DNA of 64,000 nucleotides from assembly GCF_015773195.1 (NCBI RefSeq), contig NZ_JADWYK010000017.1, positions 1 to 64,000 on the forward strand, read 5' to 3'. The stretch comes from Hymenobacter guriensis. GTDB lineage: Bacteria; Bacteroidota; Bacteroidia; Cytophagales; Hymenobacteraceae. Position 1 is the stretch's first letter; each line of letters starts with the position of its first letter. The translations under genes and the position numbers were made by a program. The notes beneath the pieces are model-generated. The model saw only the letters and a list, made by a program, of their open reading frames with translations. It was not told the origin of the DNA and ran no database searches. Below are positions 27,501 to 35,750 of the stretch, one piece after another.

Positions 27501-30500
27501 TAGTGGGCGGGGTGTACACGGGCTACACCTTCGTGTTCGGCGGCTCGGCCGCGCAGATTCTCAGCGGAGCCGGCACCTACAACTTCTGGCACGTCACCTG
27601 GAACAACGCCATTTCGGTGACGCTCCAGCAGAACATCTACGTGCTGGGCAACTGGGTGAACACGCGCGGCTTCGGGCACGGCGGTTACACGGTGTACTTC
27701 AACGGCACCACGGCCCAGACCATCGGAGGCGCGGTGAATACCACCTTCCATCATATCAGCATCGGCAACCTGGTGAGCGTAACGCTGAACCAGCAAATTG
27801 CGGTGCTGGGCAACTGGCTGGGCACGGGCAAGTTCCTGGCCGGCCTGTACGCGGTGTACTTCCAGGGCACCACGGCCCAGACGATTCTCACCGGCTCGGC
27901 CACGCGCTTCTACCACCTGTACTTCGACAACCCCACGTCGGTTACCCTGCTCTCGAACATCTACCTGAATGGGAACTGGGTGCATAACGGCGGCTTTGCG
28001 GCGGGCACCTACGGGGTATTCTTCACGGGCACCACCCTGCAAACCATCGGCGGCACGGCCCTCACGCGCTTCCATCACATCAGCATCGGCACGGGCGCCA
28101 ACGTGCGCCTCGACCGGGCGGTGACCGTGCTCGGCAACTGGACCACCAACGGCACCTTCGGGGCCAATGGCTACGTGGTAACCTTTGGCGGCACGGTGAA
28201 TCAGCTCATCGGTGGCTCGGTAGTGGTACCCTTCTATGGAGTTATCATCGACAACACCACGGCGGGCGTCACGCTGGGCAACGACATCCGCATTGTGGGG
28301 GGCAACTGGGTAAACAACGGCGTGTTCTCACCGGCTACCTACCGCGTCATCTTTGAGGGCACGGTAGCCCAGCTCATCGGCGGCACGGCCACCAGCACCT
28401 TCCACGGCCTCACTATTCTCAACAACGTGGGCGTGAGTTTGACCGGGCCTATCTTCATCAAGGGCAACCTGGTGAATGACGGCGTGTTCAGCTGCGCGGG
28501 CTACCTGGTGACGTTCAACGGCTCGGCCGCGCAGAGCATCGGCGGCACGGCGGTAACGGTGTTCGGCCACCTCACCTTCAACAACGCAGTAGGGGTGAGT
28601 TTGCTCCAGGACATCCGGGTACGGGGTGATTTGCGCAACCTGGCCGTATTCGCGGCGGGTGCCCGCACGGTGTACTTCGACGGCACGGCGGCCCAGGCCA
28701 TCTACTGCCCCTCGGGTACACTCACCTTCCACCACGTGGTGTTCAGCAACGCGCTGGGCGTAACGCTGCAGGACAACATCTTCCTGACCGGCAACTGGCT
28801 CAACAACGGCGGCTTCGCGCACGGCGGCAAGCTGGTGACGTTCAAGGGCTCGGTGCTCCAGACCATCGGCGGCACGGTGAACACGGTGTTCCACCACCTC
28901 ACGCTGGCCTCGGGTGCCAATGTGCGCCTCGACCGCGCCATTACCTTGCTGGGCAACTGGCTCAACAACGGCGCCACCTTCGCGGCCAATGCCTTCACGG
29001 TGTTCTTCAACGGCACCGCCCTGCAAAGCATCGGCGGCACGGCCATCAGCGTGTTCCACCACCTCACCCTCAACAACACGGTAGGGGTGAACCTGGACTT
29101 CGACATCGACCTGACCGGGAACTTCGTGAACAACGGCAAGTTCTGCGGCTGCGGCCACCGCACGCGCTTCCTGGGCACGCTGGCGCAGACCATTACCTGC
29201 ACCTCCGGCCAGACGCGCTTCCACGACGTGACGTTTGCCAACGTGGCCGGCGTGACTTTGCTGGATAACATCGGGGTGACGGGCAACTGGGTCAACAACG
29301 GCGGCTTCGTGGCCAACGGCTACCTGGTGCTGTTCAGCGGTACGGCCCTGCAAACCATCGGCGGCACGGTGCTGTCGGCCTTCCACCACGTGCAGATTAC
29401 CAACGCCGTGAACGTGCAGCTGCTGCGCGACATCACGGTGGGGGGCTACTGGCTGAACTCGGGCATCTTCTCCGGTAATGGCTTCGGGGTGACCTTCAAC
29501 GGCACCACCCAGCAAACCATTACCACCACGGGTGCCTCGGCCAAAACCACCTTCCACCACGTAACCTGGGCCAACCTGGTCGGCTGCCTGCTCGGCGGCG
29601 ACATCTACGTGGCTGGCAACTGGCTCTGCAACGGGCCCTTCAACCCGGCTACCTACACAGTGTACTTCACCGGCACCACGGCCCAGACCATGGGTGGCTC
29701 GGCCACGCTGCGCTTCCACGGCCTGAACGTGCAAAACACGGTGGGCCTGACCTGCAACGGACCGGTGTATCTTTACGGTAACCTCACGAACGGCGGCCTA
29801 GTGAACGTGGGTACCTACCCCTGGTACTGCGTGGGCACGAGTGCTCAAACTTTGGGCGGCACCACCACCACGCCTATCCGCTTCTACGACCTGCACGTGC
29901 AGAACGGCAGCGGCGTGGGCTGCACCTCGAACCTGGGCGTAACGCATATGCTCACGCTCACAACCGGCAACCTGGCTTCCGACGGCCACCTGACCCTGCA
30001 CTCCAACGCCTCGGGCACCGCCATGGTGGTGAACCCCGCCGGTGGCGGAACGGTAACGGGCCGGGCTACGATGGAGCGGTTCATTACTGGTCTGGGTGCT
30101 CCCGGCTACCGCCACTACAGCTCGCCCATGCAGCTTGGCACGGCCACCGTGCAGGAGTTTGCCGACGACCTGCCCGTGTTTGAGCTGAACCCGGCCTATA
30201 ACACCCGCGGCAACACCGTAACGCCCTTCCCAACCTTGTTCCGCTACGAGGAAACCCGCCTCACGGCCGAGAAGAATACCTTCACGCAAGGCTGGATGGT
30301 GCCCTCGGCCAACGAGAACCTGGTGCCCGGCCGCGGTTACTCTGCCCAGACGCTGCCTTCCACGGTGGTGGATATTTCGGGCGTGCTCAGCAACGGCAAC
30401 GTGAGCTACTCCATGACGCGCGGCGCTCAGCTGGGCGCTGGCTGGAACCTGGCCGGCAACCCGTACCCCGCCCCTATGGACTGGGACGTGGTGCGGAAGA

Positions 30501-31444
30501 CCGGTGGAATGCTCTCCGGCGTGGACGATGCCCTCTACGTGTTCGTGCCCTCGGGCAAGTACACGGGCGCCTACTGCGGCTACGTAAACGGCGTGGGCCA
30601 GAACGGCGGTAACAAGGACGTGGCGGCCATGCAGGGCTTCCTGGTGCGGGCCTCTTCGGCCTCGGGCAGGATGAACCTGACCAACGCCGTGCGCCACACC
30701 TCCTACACCAGCCCCGCCTACCAGCGCGGCACGCAGGAGAAGCGCCCCGTTGTTCGCCTTGAAGCCCGCAGTGCCCAGGGTCTGGCCGATGAAGCCGTAT
30801 TCTACCTGCAGGAAGGCGCCGGGGAAGGTTACCAAGCCAACTTCGATGCCTACAAGGTGACGCAGAACGGGGCGGGCCGGCCTACCATCTGGAGCCAGGC
30901 CGGAGCCGATGCCCTGTCCATCAACGGGCTACCCGCGCTGCCGGGCCAGGCCATTCCGCTGGGCGTGCGCGTGAGTGAGGCCGGCCGGCACACCCTCGTG
31001 CTTACCAGCCAGCTGAACCTGCCCGCCGGCACCCGCGTGCTGCTCGAAGACCGCCTGCTCAACCGCAAGCAGGACCTCTCGCTCGACTCGGTGTACGCCT
31101 TCACCCTGCACCCCGATTCCGTGCGCCAGCGCTTCTACCTCTGGCTGGGTGCGGGCTCGGTAACGGCTACCGCTCCGGCGGCGCTGCAGGCCGGCACCGC
31201 CCTGTATCCCAACCCCACTACAACCGGCTTTGCCACGCTGGAAGTGCACGGGCTGAAAGAGCAGGGCCCAGTAACGGGTAGTATCTACAACAGCATAGGC
31301 CAGCGCGTGCAGCAGCTCACGCTGCGGCCTCACCAGGGCGTCGTGCGCCAGCAGCTAGACCTGCGGACCCTGCCCACCGGCGTGTACACCGTGCATCTGC
31401 AGGCGGCCGAAGGCACCGTTGTCAAGCGCCTGGTGAGAGAATAG
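21584..31444 (+). CDS. Giant modular T9SS-secreted surface protein (3286 residues)
   Basis: Predicted cell-surface or extracellular protein. Domain order by approximate residues: signal peptide 1-37; five ~77-residue repeats with DTDPGFGSGTNVP 38-415; a discoidin-like segment 420-560; an IPT/TIG domain 565-645; Ig-like modules with SNSPV and AGTGYRVR motifs 645-1500. Next come a TDWFDTRNW module 1505-1565 and 22 tandem 54-residue repeats 1568-2783. A ~430-residue module shared with the DUF3494 protein at 48958 follows, and a type A T9SS sorting domain (LYPNPTTTGFATLEV) closes the protein. No catalytic domain is recognised, so adhesion or matrix formation is the likeliest role. It appears to be the last gene of the PID-CTERM operon and is followed by a strong terminator. 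Confidence 0.9.
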   Translation: MQTAQPTNRWGRAGWGRWMMTLGLLLSSFLPVRLLAQNITQAEYYLDGGPGNGTATAVPIAAPAPNLSNLAFSLNLSSLSAGFHSLAVRTKDANAHWSLVTSRSFYYEPLAATAANLSRIEYFVDTDPGFGSATNVPFTAGATASGVTFAVNLSSLSAGFHSLGIRSKDANGKWSLTQQRTFYYEPTASATLANITRVEYFVDTDPGFGSATSVPFTAASNVSGITFSVNLSSLSPGFHSLNIRTRDASGKWSLVTSRTFYYETQAATAPNITKVEYFLDADPGFGSGTNVPITAGTNVSNISLNVALGSLSAGFHTLSVRAKDANSKWSLTTARTFYYEPVLAVAPNINRVEYYFDTDPGFGSGTNVPITASANLSNLAFAADASALADGTHRLFIRSRDANGKWSLVTNRSFLKNGCASSPNFAAGQPAGNYNYGGSTNGLAETAFNTDPASPNTSNTFYGYNGSLLQADLGSAQTVSEVRYKLTPSNSSNFTLLVQTAPSLGGTYTTVDTYTASFVVNTTTLVTRTLATPVSARVLRLVVQNANGQYAVISGVGGYYFNCAGPTIVSFTPPGGAGGTSVEITGTNLTGATALKFNGVDAQSFTVNSATSITAVAPAGGSTGQICVTTPNGTACSAASYTYPPTIVTGTVSPSSFCSTTYISVPFTTNMASYTAGNQFHFQLSDASGNFTDGSRLYGYLSSQNANGGVLTDSIAFRTPAGTGYRVRVVASNPEITGTSNSQNLTVRALPLATAGAAQTTVAYNGTIQLTAGPTGQSSYQWYVRYANGGGTGYVGSGQTLNIANAQPSQSGLYFVHVQNSGGCQDSASVRVTVQPSAQPILSMAQFGYSGCAGQQFSFGFTVQGNNFQPGNVITAQLSNASGSFTTPTSIGTANFEGQGNGSISVTIPAGAATGTGYRIRLVSSSPGVTSQNDNGSNISLTTQPTAVPSSNSPVAYGGTIQLTAQSVPGASYIWTGPNFYSTQQNPTITGASQGANQGTYTLYVTVGGCQSVGVATQVTVNPSTDPILTMTSQPSGAFCGNNGINLSFSVTGNSFAAGNTITAQLSNASGSFAAPTNLGSVAFVGQGNGSFAISLPANTPAGTGYRLRLMGSNPAVTSINDNGTNLTINPAPAAVASSNSPVADNGIIQLTAQTVAGATYAWSGPNGFSSTQQNPTINFAGQANAGTYTLTVTLGTCAAKTNTTVTVQPGAPTLTLNSSTARQICAGNSVNLSFTVGGSGLASGGSVTAQLSNSSGAFTSPTTIGSVSFTGAGSSSVSVTVPAATTAGTGYRVRLVSTNPALTSTESGLWSITNLTSVTASSNSPVTAGGTIQLTSGGVPNGASVQWTGPNGFNSTDANPTINFAGSANVGTYTLTVGQNNCSVERQVAVSVSNPVASVTTGSVSGGFCPGSGLSVSFTSSGTFASGNQFRAVLSNSSGSFAAGTQVIGTLSQSGAVTSGTIAATIPGSAAAGSSYRIRVEATNPSVTSTNDNGSNLTVQAVSYTWTGGYNTDWFDTRNWSCGQIPTSTSIVTIGIGTYYPVIVGSGAVVRNITVVSGASFRVSSSFTIYGNVVNNGTWTSGGSYVFAGSGTQTVGGSSAVYFGGVTINSGVSLSLGTGIYVAGNWVNNGGFVGGTYFVNFNGTVGQIIGGSVVTNFYHVVVSNTVGLTLNQNIYVLGNWTNNGVFVAGTYGTTFGGSVVQVIGGTSLTNFYGLTILNNVGVTLNAGIGLGGPFVNNGVFTVNTQTVVFNGTVLQTIGGTTETTFYDVIINNTVGVKLVSSILVLGDWINNGQFLANSYSVIFGGTLAQIIGGTQVTNFYDVTFQNPVSVTLHQNIYVLGGFVNTGVFYGYYTAGGVTSGYWVRFGGTVAQVIDVNSTTYFWHFYADNAAGISLASHIYVAGNFYLYSGTFAPGAYTVYFNGTGGVVQTVGGYTGLSFYGWNIVSGASVRLLQNVTLLGGFVNAGTFYGYNLVGGVYTGYTFVFGGSAAQILSGAGTYNFWHVTWNNAISVTLQQNIYVLGNWVNTRGFGHGGYTVYFNGTTAQTIGGAVNTTFHHISIGNLVSVTLNQQIAVLGNWLGTGKFLAGLYAVYFQGTTAQTILTGSATRFYHLYFDNPTSVTLLSNIYLNGNWVHNGGFAAGTYGVFFTGTTLQTIGGTALTRFHHISIGTGANVRLDRAVTVLGNWTTNGTFGANGYVVTFGGTVNQLIGGSVVVPFYGVIIDNTTAGVTLGNDIRIVGGNWVNNGVFSPATYRVIFEGTVAQLIGGTATSTFHGLTILNNVGVSLTGPIFIKGNLVNDGVFSCAGYLVTFNGSAAQSIGGTAVTVFGHLTFNNAVGVSLLQDIRVRGDLRNLAVFAAGARTVYFDGTAAQAIYCPSGTLTFHHVVFSNALGVTLQDNIFLTGNWLNNGGFAHGGKLVTFKGSVLQTIGGTVNTVFHHLTLASGANVRLDRAITLLGNWLNNGATFAANAFTVFFNGTALQSIGGTAISVFHHLTLNNTVGVNLDFDIDLTGNFVNNGKFCGCGHRTRFLGTLAQTITCTSGQTRFHDVTFANVAGVTLLDNIGVTGNWVNNGGFVANGYLVLFSGTALQTIGGTVLSAFHHVQITNAVNVQLLRDITVGGYWLNSGIFSGNGFGVTFNGTTQQTITTTGASAKTTFHHVTWANLVGCLLGGDIYVAGNWLCNGPFNPATYTVYFTGTTAQTMGGSATLRFHGLNVQNTVGLTCNGPVYLYGNLTNGGLVNVGTYPWYCVGTSAQTLGGTTTTPIRFYDLHVQNGSGVGCTSNLGVTHMLTLTTGNLASDGHLTLHSNASGTAMVVNPAGGGTVTGRATMERFITGLGAPGYRHYSSPMQLGTATVQEFADDLPVFELNPAYNTRGNTVTPFPTLFRYEETRLTAEKNTFTQGWMVPSANENLVPGRGYSAQTLPSTVVDISGVLSNGNVSYSMTRGAQLGAGWNLAGNPYPAPMDWDVVRKTGGMLSGVDDALYVFVPSGKYTGAYCGYVNGVGQNGGNKDVAAMQGFLVRASSASGRMNLTNAVRHTSYTSPAYQRGTQEKRPVVRLEARSAQGLADEAVFYLQEGAGEGYQANFDAYKVTQNGAGRPTIWSQAGADALSINGLPALPGQAIPLGVRVSEAGRHTLVLTSQLNLPAGTRVLLEDRLLNRKQDLSLDSVYAFTLHPDSVRQRFYLWLGAGSVTATAPAALQAGTALYPNPTTTGFATLEVHGLKEQGPVTGSIYNSIGQRVQQLTLRPHQGVVRQQLDLRTLPTGVYTVHLQAAEGTVVKRLVRE
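21695..22840 (+). repeat. Five ~77-residue repeats in the giant protein
   Basis: Each unit runs from (N)ITRVEYFVDTDPGFGS to KWSLVTSRTFYYEP. The units contain FHSL and RSKDANGKWSL strands and are well conserved, with the fifth truncated at FLKNGC. The unit resembles a small beta-sandwich; the DTDPGFG loop could bind calcium, which is inference. Confidence 0.8.
26285..29931 (+). repeat. Array of 22 tandem 54-residue (162-bp) repeats
   Basis: The consensus unit is built of four strands: IYVLGNWVNNG, TYTVYFNGT, AQTIGG and FHHLTINNTVGVTL. Most units are exactly 54 residues; units 6 and 8 carry an ~8-residue insertion (YGYYTAGGV and YGYNLVGGV). The pattern GNW.NNG..F with regular spacing fits a beta-solenoid or a string of very small beta folds. 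The DNA units are similar but clearly diverged, so the array is old. Confidence 0.85.
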
Positions 31445-31468
31445 TTACCCGTTTTTTTCATGTACGCA

Positions 31469-31504
31469 AGCACCCCGGTGGGCTTCCTGCCGGGGTGCTT
31501 TTTT
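31469..31504 (+). terminator. Intrinsic terminator of the giant-protein operon
   Basis: AGCACCCCGG / CCGGGGTGCT arms (31469-31478 and 31490-31499) with an 11-base loop and a six-T run. It begins 25 bases after the stop of the giant gene. Confidence 0.9.
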
Positions 31505-31666
31505 GTGTAAGCAGCCGGACCGACTACTCGACCAGAATTCAGGGCCGAGCTAGCTTGTAGCTTCTCAGGAAAAATAATATTTGATAGAAAGAATATATTG
31601 GCATTCTTGGGTAAAATTGATTTTTGGCTTCAGATAATGTTGGGTTCACGCTGGTTGATTTTATGC

Positions 31667-33589
31667 ATGTTGGATTCTACTCTTCTGAGTATCTGGAGAG
31701 TTGCGTTGGTAGCTGCCGGGCTGCTGGCGTCAGGCCCTGTGGCTTCCCAGGCGCAGGCAGCCACTCCACCCGATAGCCTCGATCGGCGCCTTGCTGCTGC
31801 TCCCGACTCGGCCCGCTTGCGCCTGCTCATGGCGGATGCCAGTGCTCTGCGCGGCACCGACCCCGCCCGGGCTATGCAGCGGGCCCAGGCAGCACTGCAG
31901 CTGGCCCGGCAGCAGCGCCGGTCCCCACAAACCATGGAAGCACAATTCCTGCTCGGGCGCCTGCTCAACAGCCAGGGAAACAGTAAAGAAGCCGTGCGCT
32001 ACCTGCTGGATGCCCTGCAGTTGGCAACCCAACACCACGACACGCTGCGGCTGGCTCATGCCCACCTGTACTTGGGCACGGCCTATAAAAACCTGAAGCA
32101 GTACCCGGCCGCGCTGGAAGCCGCGCAGCAGGCGCGGTTATTTTATCAGCGTGCCTCTCAGGCAGGCAATGCAATGGCGGCCCGCGGCGTAGTTGTTGCG
32201 CTCAATAATACCGGTACGGCCTATCTGGAGCAAAAGCAGTTTCCAGCAGCCCGGCAGAGCTTCCAGCAGGCTTTGCACAGGGGGCGGGCCCTCGGCGACT
32301 CTGGGGTATTGGTACTGGCCCTCTATAACCTCGGCGCTATTGCCCTGCAAACAAACCAGTCGGCGGCGGCACACCGCTACTATCAACAAACGCTGGCTAT
32401 CGACCAGGCGGAGGGCAACGTGCAGGGTCAGGCTGAATCGTGGCTGAACCTGGGGGATGCGCTGGCCCAGCTTAAACGTACCGCCGAGGCCGAAAATGCG
32501 TACCGTCACGCCCTGCAGCTAGGTCGGCAGGCGCAGGTCGGGCCGCTGCTACGAGTGGTATATGATGGGCTTTCTACGCTCTACGAAAACACCAACCGGC
32601 CTGCCGAAGCTCTGCACTGGCGCAAGCAGTTTCAGGCGCTCAACGATTCGCTCTACGAAGCCGAATCCGCCCAGCAGGTAATCGAAATGCGCACCAAGTA
32701 CGAAACCGAGCAGCAGCAAGCGCGCAACCAGCTACAGGCCGCTCAGCTACGCACCCAGCAGCAGCAGTTGCAGCAGCGCAACGTGCAGCTGGTAGCAGGT
32801 TTGGTCGTGATGGGCCTGTTGGCGCTGGTAGGCTGGCTGCTCTACACGCGGCAGCGGCTGCGCGAGCAGGTGGCCCACGAGCAGGAGCGCCAGCAGCAGG
32901 AGCGCCAGCGCGTGGCGGCCGTATTGGAGGCGGAGGAAAACGAACGGCGCCGCATTGGCTCCGATCTGCACGACGGCATCGGCCAGTTGCTGGCTACGGC
33001 CAAGCTCAACCTAGAAGCCCTCGATCAACGAGTAGGGCCTAGCCTGAACGGACAACGCGAGCTACTGCACAATGCCGTGGCGGTAGTAGATGAGTCGTGC
33101 CGGGAAATTCGGACTATTTCCCATAACCTCATGCCCAACGCGCTAATGCGGCAGGGGCTGGGGGCTGCGGTGCGTGAGTTTTTAAACAAGCTGCCCGAAA
33201 ATGCCGGACTGCGGGTGGAAATAAACACATTCGGCCTCACTAGCCGCCTCGATGCTACCACCGAAAGCGTCGTGTTTCGGGTAATTCAGGAGCTGGTCCA
33301 CAACGTTATTAAGCATGCTTGCGCCAACCAGCTGACGGTACAGCTGGTGCAAAACGAGCGGGAGCTCACGGTACTGGTGGAAGACAATGGCCGCGGCTTC
33401 GATGCGGCTGCTCTGCCTGCAAACGAGGGCCTGGGTCTGCGCAACGTTTGCAGCCGACTAAGCTTTCTGAGTGGGCGGGCGCATATCGATGCCACTCCCG
33501 GGCACGGCACCACTGTCACGCTGGAGGTGCCCCTGGCCGCGCGCGCTGCCTCACAGTCTATTTCTTCTGAGTTCGTTCCTGCCCTATGA
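31667..33589 (+). CDS. TPR-containing NarX-type sensor histidine kinase (first of two)
   Basis: The ATG at 31667 gives 640 residues and a clean signal or anchor segment (LSIWRVALVAAGLLASGPVASQAQA); ATGs at 31598 and 31637 are alternatives. A periplasmic array of TPR repeats (about 60-360) is followed by a membrane helix (VQLVAGLVVMGLLALVGWLLY) and a coiled linker. A HisKA_3 dimerisation domain (RRRIGSDLHDGIGQLL, phospho-acceptor His) and an ATPase domain (HNVIKHA, DNGRGFD, GLGLRNVCSRL) follow. The next gene overlaps by 4 bases. The TPRs suggest sensing through protein-protein contact. Confidence 0.92.
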   Translation: MLDSTLLSIWRVALVAAGLLASGPVASQAQAATPPDSLDRRLAAAPDSARLRLLMADASALRGTDPARAMQRAQAALQLARQQRRSPQTMEAQFLLGRLLNSQGNSKEAVRYLLDALQLATQHHDTLRLAHAHLYLGTAYKNLKQYPAALEAAQQARLFYQRASQAGNAMAARGVVVALNNTGTAYLEQKQFPAARQSFQQALHRGRALGDSGVLVLALYNLGAIALQTNQSAAAHRYYQQTLAIDQAEGNVQGQAESWLNLGDALAQLKRTAEAENAYRHALQLGRQAQVGPLLRVVYDGLSTLYENTNRPAEALHWRKQFQALNDSLYEAESAQQVIEMRTKYETEQQQARNQLQAAQLRTQQQQLQQRNVQLVAGLVVMGLLALVGWLLYTRQRLREQVAHEQERQQQERQRVAAVLEAEENERRRIGSDLHDGIGQLLATAKLNLEALDQRVGPSLNGQRELLHNAVAVVDESCREIRTISHNLMPNALMRQGLGAAVREFLNKLPENAGLRVEINTFGLTSRLDATTESVVFRVIQELVHNVIKHACANQLTVQLVQNERELTVLVEDNGRGFDAAALPANEGLGLRNVCSRLSFLSGRAHIDATPGHGTTVTLEVPLAARAASQSISSEFVPAL

Positions 33590-35610
33590 GAAACGGCTAC
33601 ATTCTTATGGGCTGCTGGGTGTTGAGTTTGCTGAGTACCGCCTCGGCGGCCGCGCAGCCTGCTGGCCGCAACGCCCGCCTCGATTCCCTGGAGGCGCGCC
33701 TGCCCCAGCTGGCCGCGCCCGACACCAACCGGGTGAATACGCTCAATGAGCTGATCTGGGAAAACCGGGACAGCAATCCGCGCCGCGCCCTTGCGCTGGC
33801 TTCCGAAGCCCTGCGCCTGGGCGGGCAGCTCAACCACCGTCGGGGCCTGGCCAAAACCTACATTCTGCGCGGCATCATCTACGCCACCACCGGCCGCTAC
33901 CCCGAGTCCATTGCTGATTTTGAGGCCTGCCGCCGCCAGCGCGCCGCGCTACAGGATTGGCAGGGCGTGGCGGGGGCCATCAACAACGTGGGCGAAGTGC
34001 TGGCCATGCAGGGCCGCTACCAGGAAGCCGTGCGCCAGTACATCCGGGCGCTGAAGCTGGAGGAAAAGTACGGCACGCCCGAGCGCATTGCCACCGACTG
34101 GGCCAACATTGGCATGGTGTACCAGCAGATGGGCCGCTACCGCGAAGCCCTGCGCTACCACCTGCAGTACCTGCACCTGCCCGGCCGCACCCGCGACGCC
34201 CACAACGATGCCCAGGCCCACAACATCGTGGGGCAGGACTTTGCTAAGCTCAACCAGCCGGATTCGGCTCAGGCTCACTACCAGCACGCTTTGCGCATCA
34301 GCCAGCAGGCCGCCGACCGCCAGAATGAGGCTCAGGCCCTGGCCGGTCTGGGCACACTGGCCGGCACTCGCCAGCAGCCGGAATTGGCGCGCTCCTACTT
34401 TCTGAGCGCCCTCACCCTGGCCCGCCAGCTCGACGACCAGGCGGCCGTAGCCACCAACCTCAACTCTTTGGGTGAGCTGGCCCTGCGCCAGCGCCAGCCG
34501 GCGGCGGCCGTGCCCTATTTCGAGGAAGCCCGCCGCCTGAGTCGGCGCATCCAGGCGGCGGAGGCAGTTCGCACGGCGCTGCAGGGGCTGGCCACGGCCT
34601 ACGCCCAGCTGAGCCGCTACGCCGAGGCCTACCAGTTTCAGCAGCAGGTGATGCAGGTAAAGGATTCTTTGCTGAATGAAGCCAGCGCCCGCCAGATAAC
34701 CGAAATGCAGGTGCGCTACGATACGGAGCGCAAAGAAGCCCAGAACCAGCTGCAGGCCGCTCAGCTACGCACCCAGCAGCAGCTGTTGCGCCGCCGCAAT
34801 GTGCAGCTGCTGGCCGGCCTGGTGGTGATGGGGTTGCTGGGGCTGGTGGGCTGGCTGCTGTATACGCGGCAGCGGCTGCGCGAGCAGGTGGCCCACGAGC
34901 AGGAGCGCCAGCAGCAGGAGCGCCAGCGCGTGGCGGCCGTATTGGAGGCGGAGGAAAACGAGCGGCGCCGCATCGGCTCCGATCTGCACGACGGCATTGG
35001 GCAGCTGCTCACAGCAGCCAAACTCAACCTACACGCCCTCGACCAGCGGGGCTCCCGCTCTGCTGAGGACCAGGCCACCCTTTTGCACAACGCCATTGAT
35101 GTAGTAGACGAGTCCTTCCGGGAAGTGCGCGGCATCTCGCATAACCTCATGCCCAACGCCCTCATGAAGCAGGGGCTAGCAGCGGCCGTGCGCGACCTGA
35201 CCGCCAAAATGACTACCTACCACAATGGCCCCACTATTCAGGTAGAGGTATTTGGGCTGGACGAGGAGCGGCTGCCGCCCACGATGGAAAGCGTGCTGTT
35301 TCGCGTAATTCAGGAACTGATGCAGAACGTTATCAAACACGCCCAGGCCCAGCATGTTACCCTGCAGCTGGTGCGCAACCCAACCGATCTGACCGTTGTT
35401 GTGGAGGATGATGGTGTCGGCTTCGACCCGCTGGCTCCGGGCAAAAGCGACGGCATCGGGCTGCGCAATATACAGACGCGCCTGACCTACCTGGGCGGGC
35501 AAGCCCACATCGACGCCACACCCGGGCACGGCACCACCGCCACACTGGAAGTGCCCCTGCCTACCCAAGTTGGGCAGCTTGCCCCCATGCGTCTCAGCCA
35601 GTCTGCCTGA
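33586..35610 (+). CDS. TPR-containing NarX-type sensor histidine kinase (second of two)
   Basis: Protein of 674 residues with the same architecture as the kinase just upstream: signal peptide, TPR array (LRLGGQLNHRRGLAKTY; QGRYQEAVRQYIRALKLEEKYG), membrane helix, HisKA_3 (IGSDLHDGIGQLL) and ATPase domain (VIKHAQAQHVTL, EDDGVGFDPL, GIGLRNIQTRL). The region from the membrane helix through the H-box is nearly identical at DNA level to the first kinase, while the TPR parts have diverged. The genes therefore arose by duplication and keep a common output with separate inputs. The convergent NarL-type regulator at 35751 is the obvious partner candidate. Confidence 0.92.
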   Translation: MRNGYILMGCWVLSLLSTASAAAQPAGRNARLDSLEARLPQLAAPDTNRVNTLNELIWENRDSNPRRALALASEALRLGGQLNHRRGLAKTYILRGIIYATTGRYPESIADFEACRRQRAALQDWQGVAGAINNVGEVLAMQGRYQEAVRQYIRALKLEEKYGTPERIATDWANIGMVYQQMGRYREALRYHLQYLHLPGRTRDAHNDAQAHNIVGQDFAKLNQPDSAQAHYQHALRISQQAADRQNEAQALAGLGTLAGTRQQPELARSYFLSALTLARQLDDQAAVATNLNSLGELALRQRQPAAAVPYFEEARRLSRRIQAAEAVRTALQGLATAYAQLSRYAEAYQFQQQVMQVKDSLLNEASARQITEMQVRYDTERKEAQNQLQAAQLRTQQQLLRRRNVQLLAGLVVMGLLGLVGWLLYTRQRLREQVAHEQERQQQERQRVAAVLEAEENERRRIGSDLHDGIGQLLTAAKLNLHALDQRGSRSAEDQATLLHNAIDVVDESFREVRGISHNLMPNALMKQGLAAAVRDLTAKMTTYHNGPTIQVEVFGLDEERLPPTMESVLFRVIQELMQNVIKHAQAQHVTLQLVRNPTDLTVVVEDDGVGFDPLAPGKSDGIGLRNIQTRLTYLGGQAHIDATPGHGTTATLEVPLPTQVGQLAPMRLSQSA

Positions 35611-35638
35611 TGGCGTTAGGTTGAGCCTCGTACAAACA

Positions 35639-35716
35639 AAGGCGGAGCCGGCGCTTCTCGTAAGCTGACGTCTGATTATTCCAACGTCAGCTTACGAGAA
35701 GCGCCGGCTCCGCTTT
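35639..35716. terminator. Bidirectional terminator with 30-bp perfect stem
   Basis: Arms 35642-35671 and 35684-35713 are exact reverse complements over 30 bases, bounded by A residues on the left and T residues on the right, with a 12-base AT-rich loop. It separates the convergent kinase and regulator genes and can serve both. The stem is longer than any other terminator in the window. Confidence 0.9.
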
Positions 35717-35750
35717 TGCCTGGTGGGCAAGTAAAGCACAGACCATCTGG

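Noticed and set aside
27500..30835. Long minus-strand open frames (up to 468 codons) opposite the giant gene
   Set aside because: They are shadows of the GC-rich, repetitive plus-strand coding sequence. Their products are His/Val/Gly/Arg-biased without domains, and the plus-strand repeats are clearly real.
31667..35610. Assembly duplication of the two TPR kinases
   Set aside because: Only the segment around the membrane helix and H-box is near identical; sensor regions differ widely and the genes overlap neatly, so this is a true tandem duplication.
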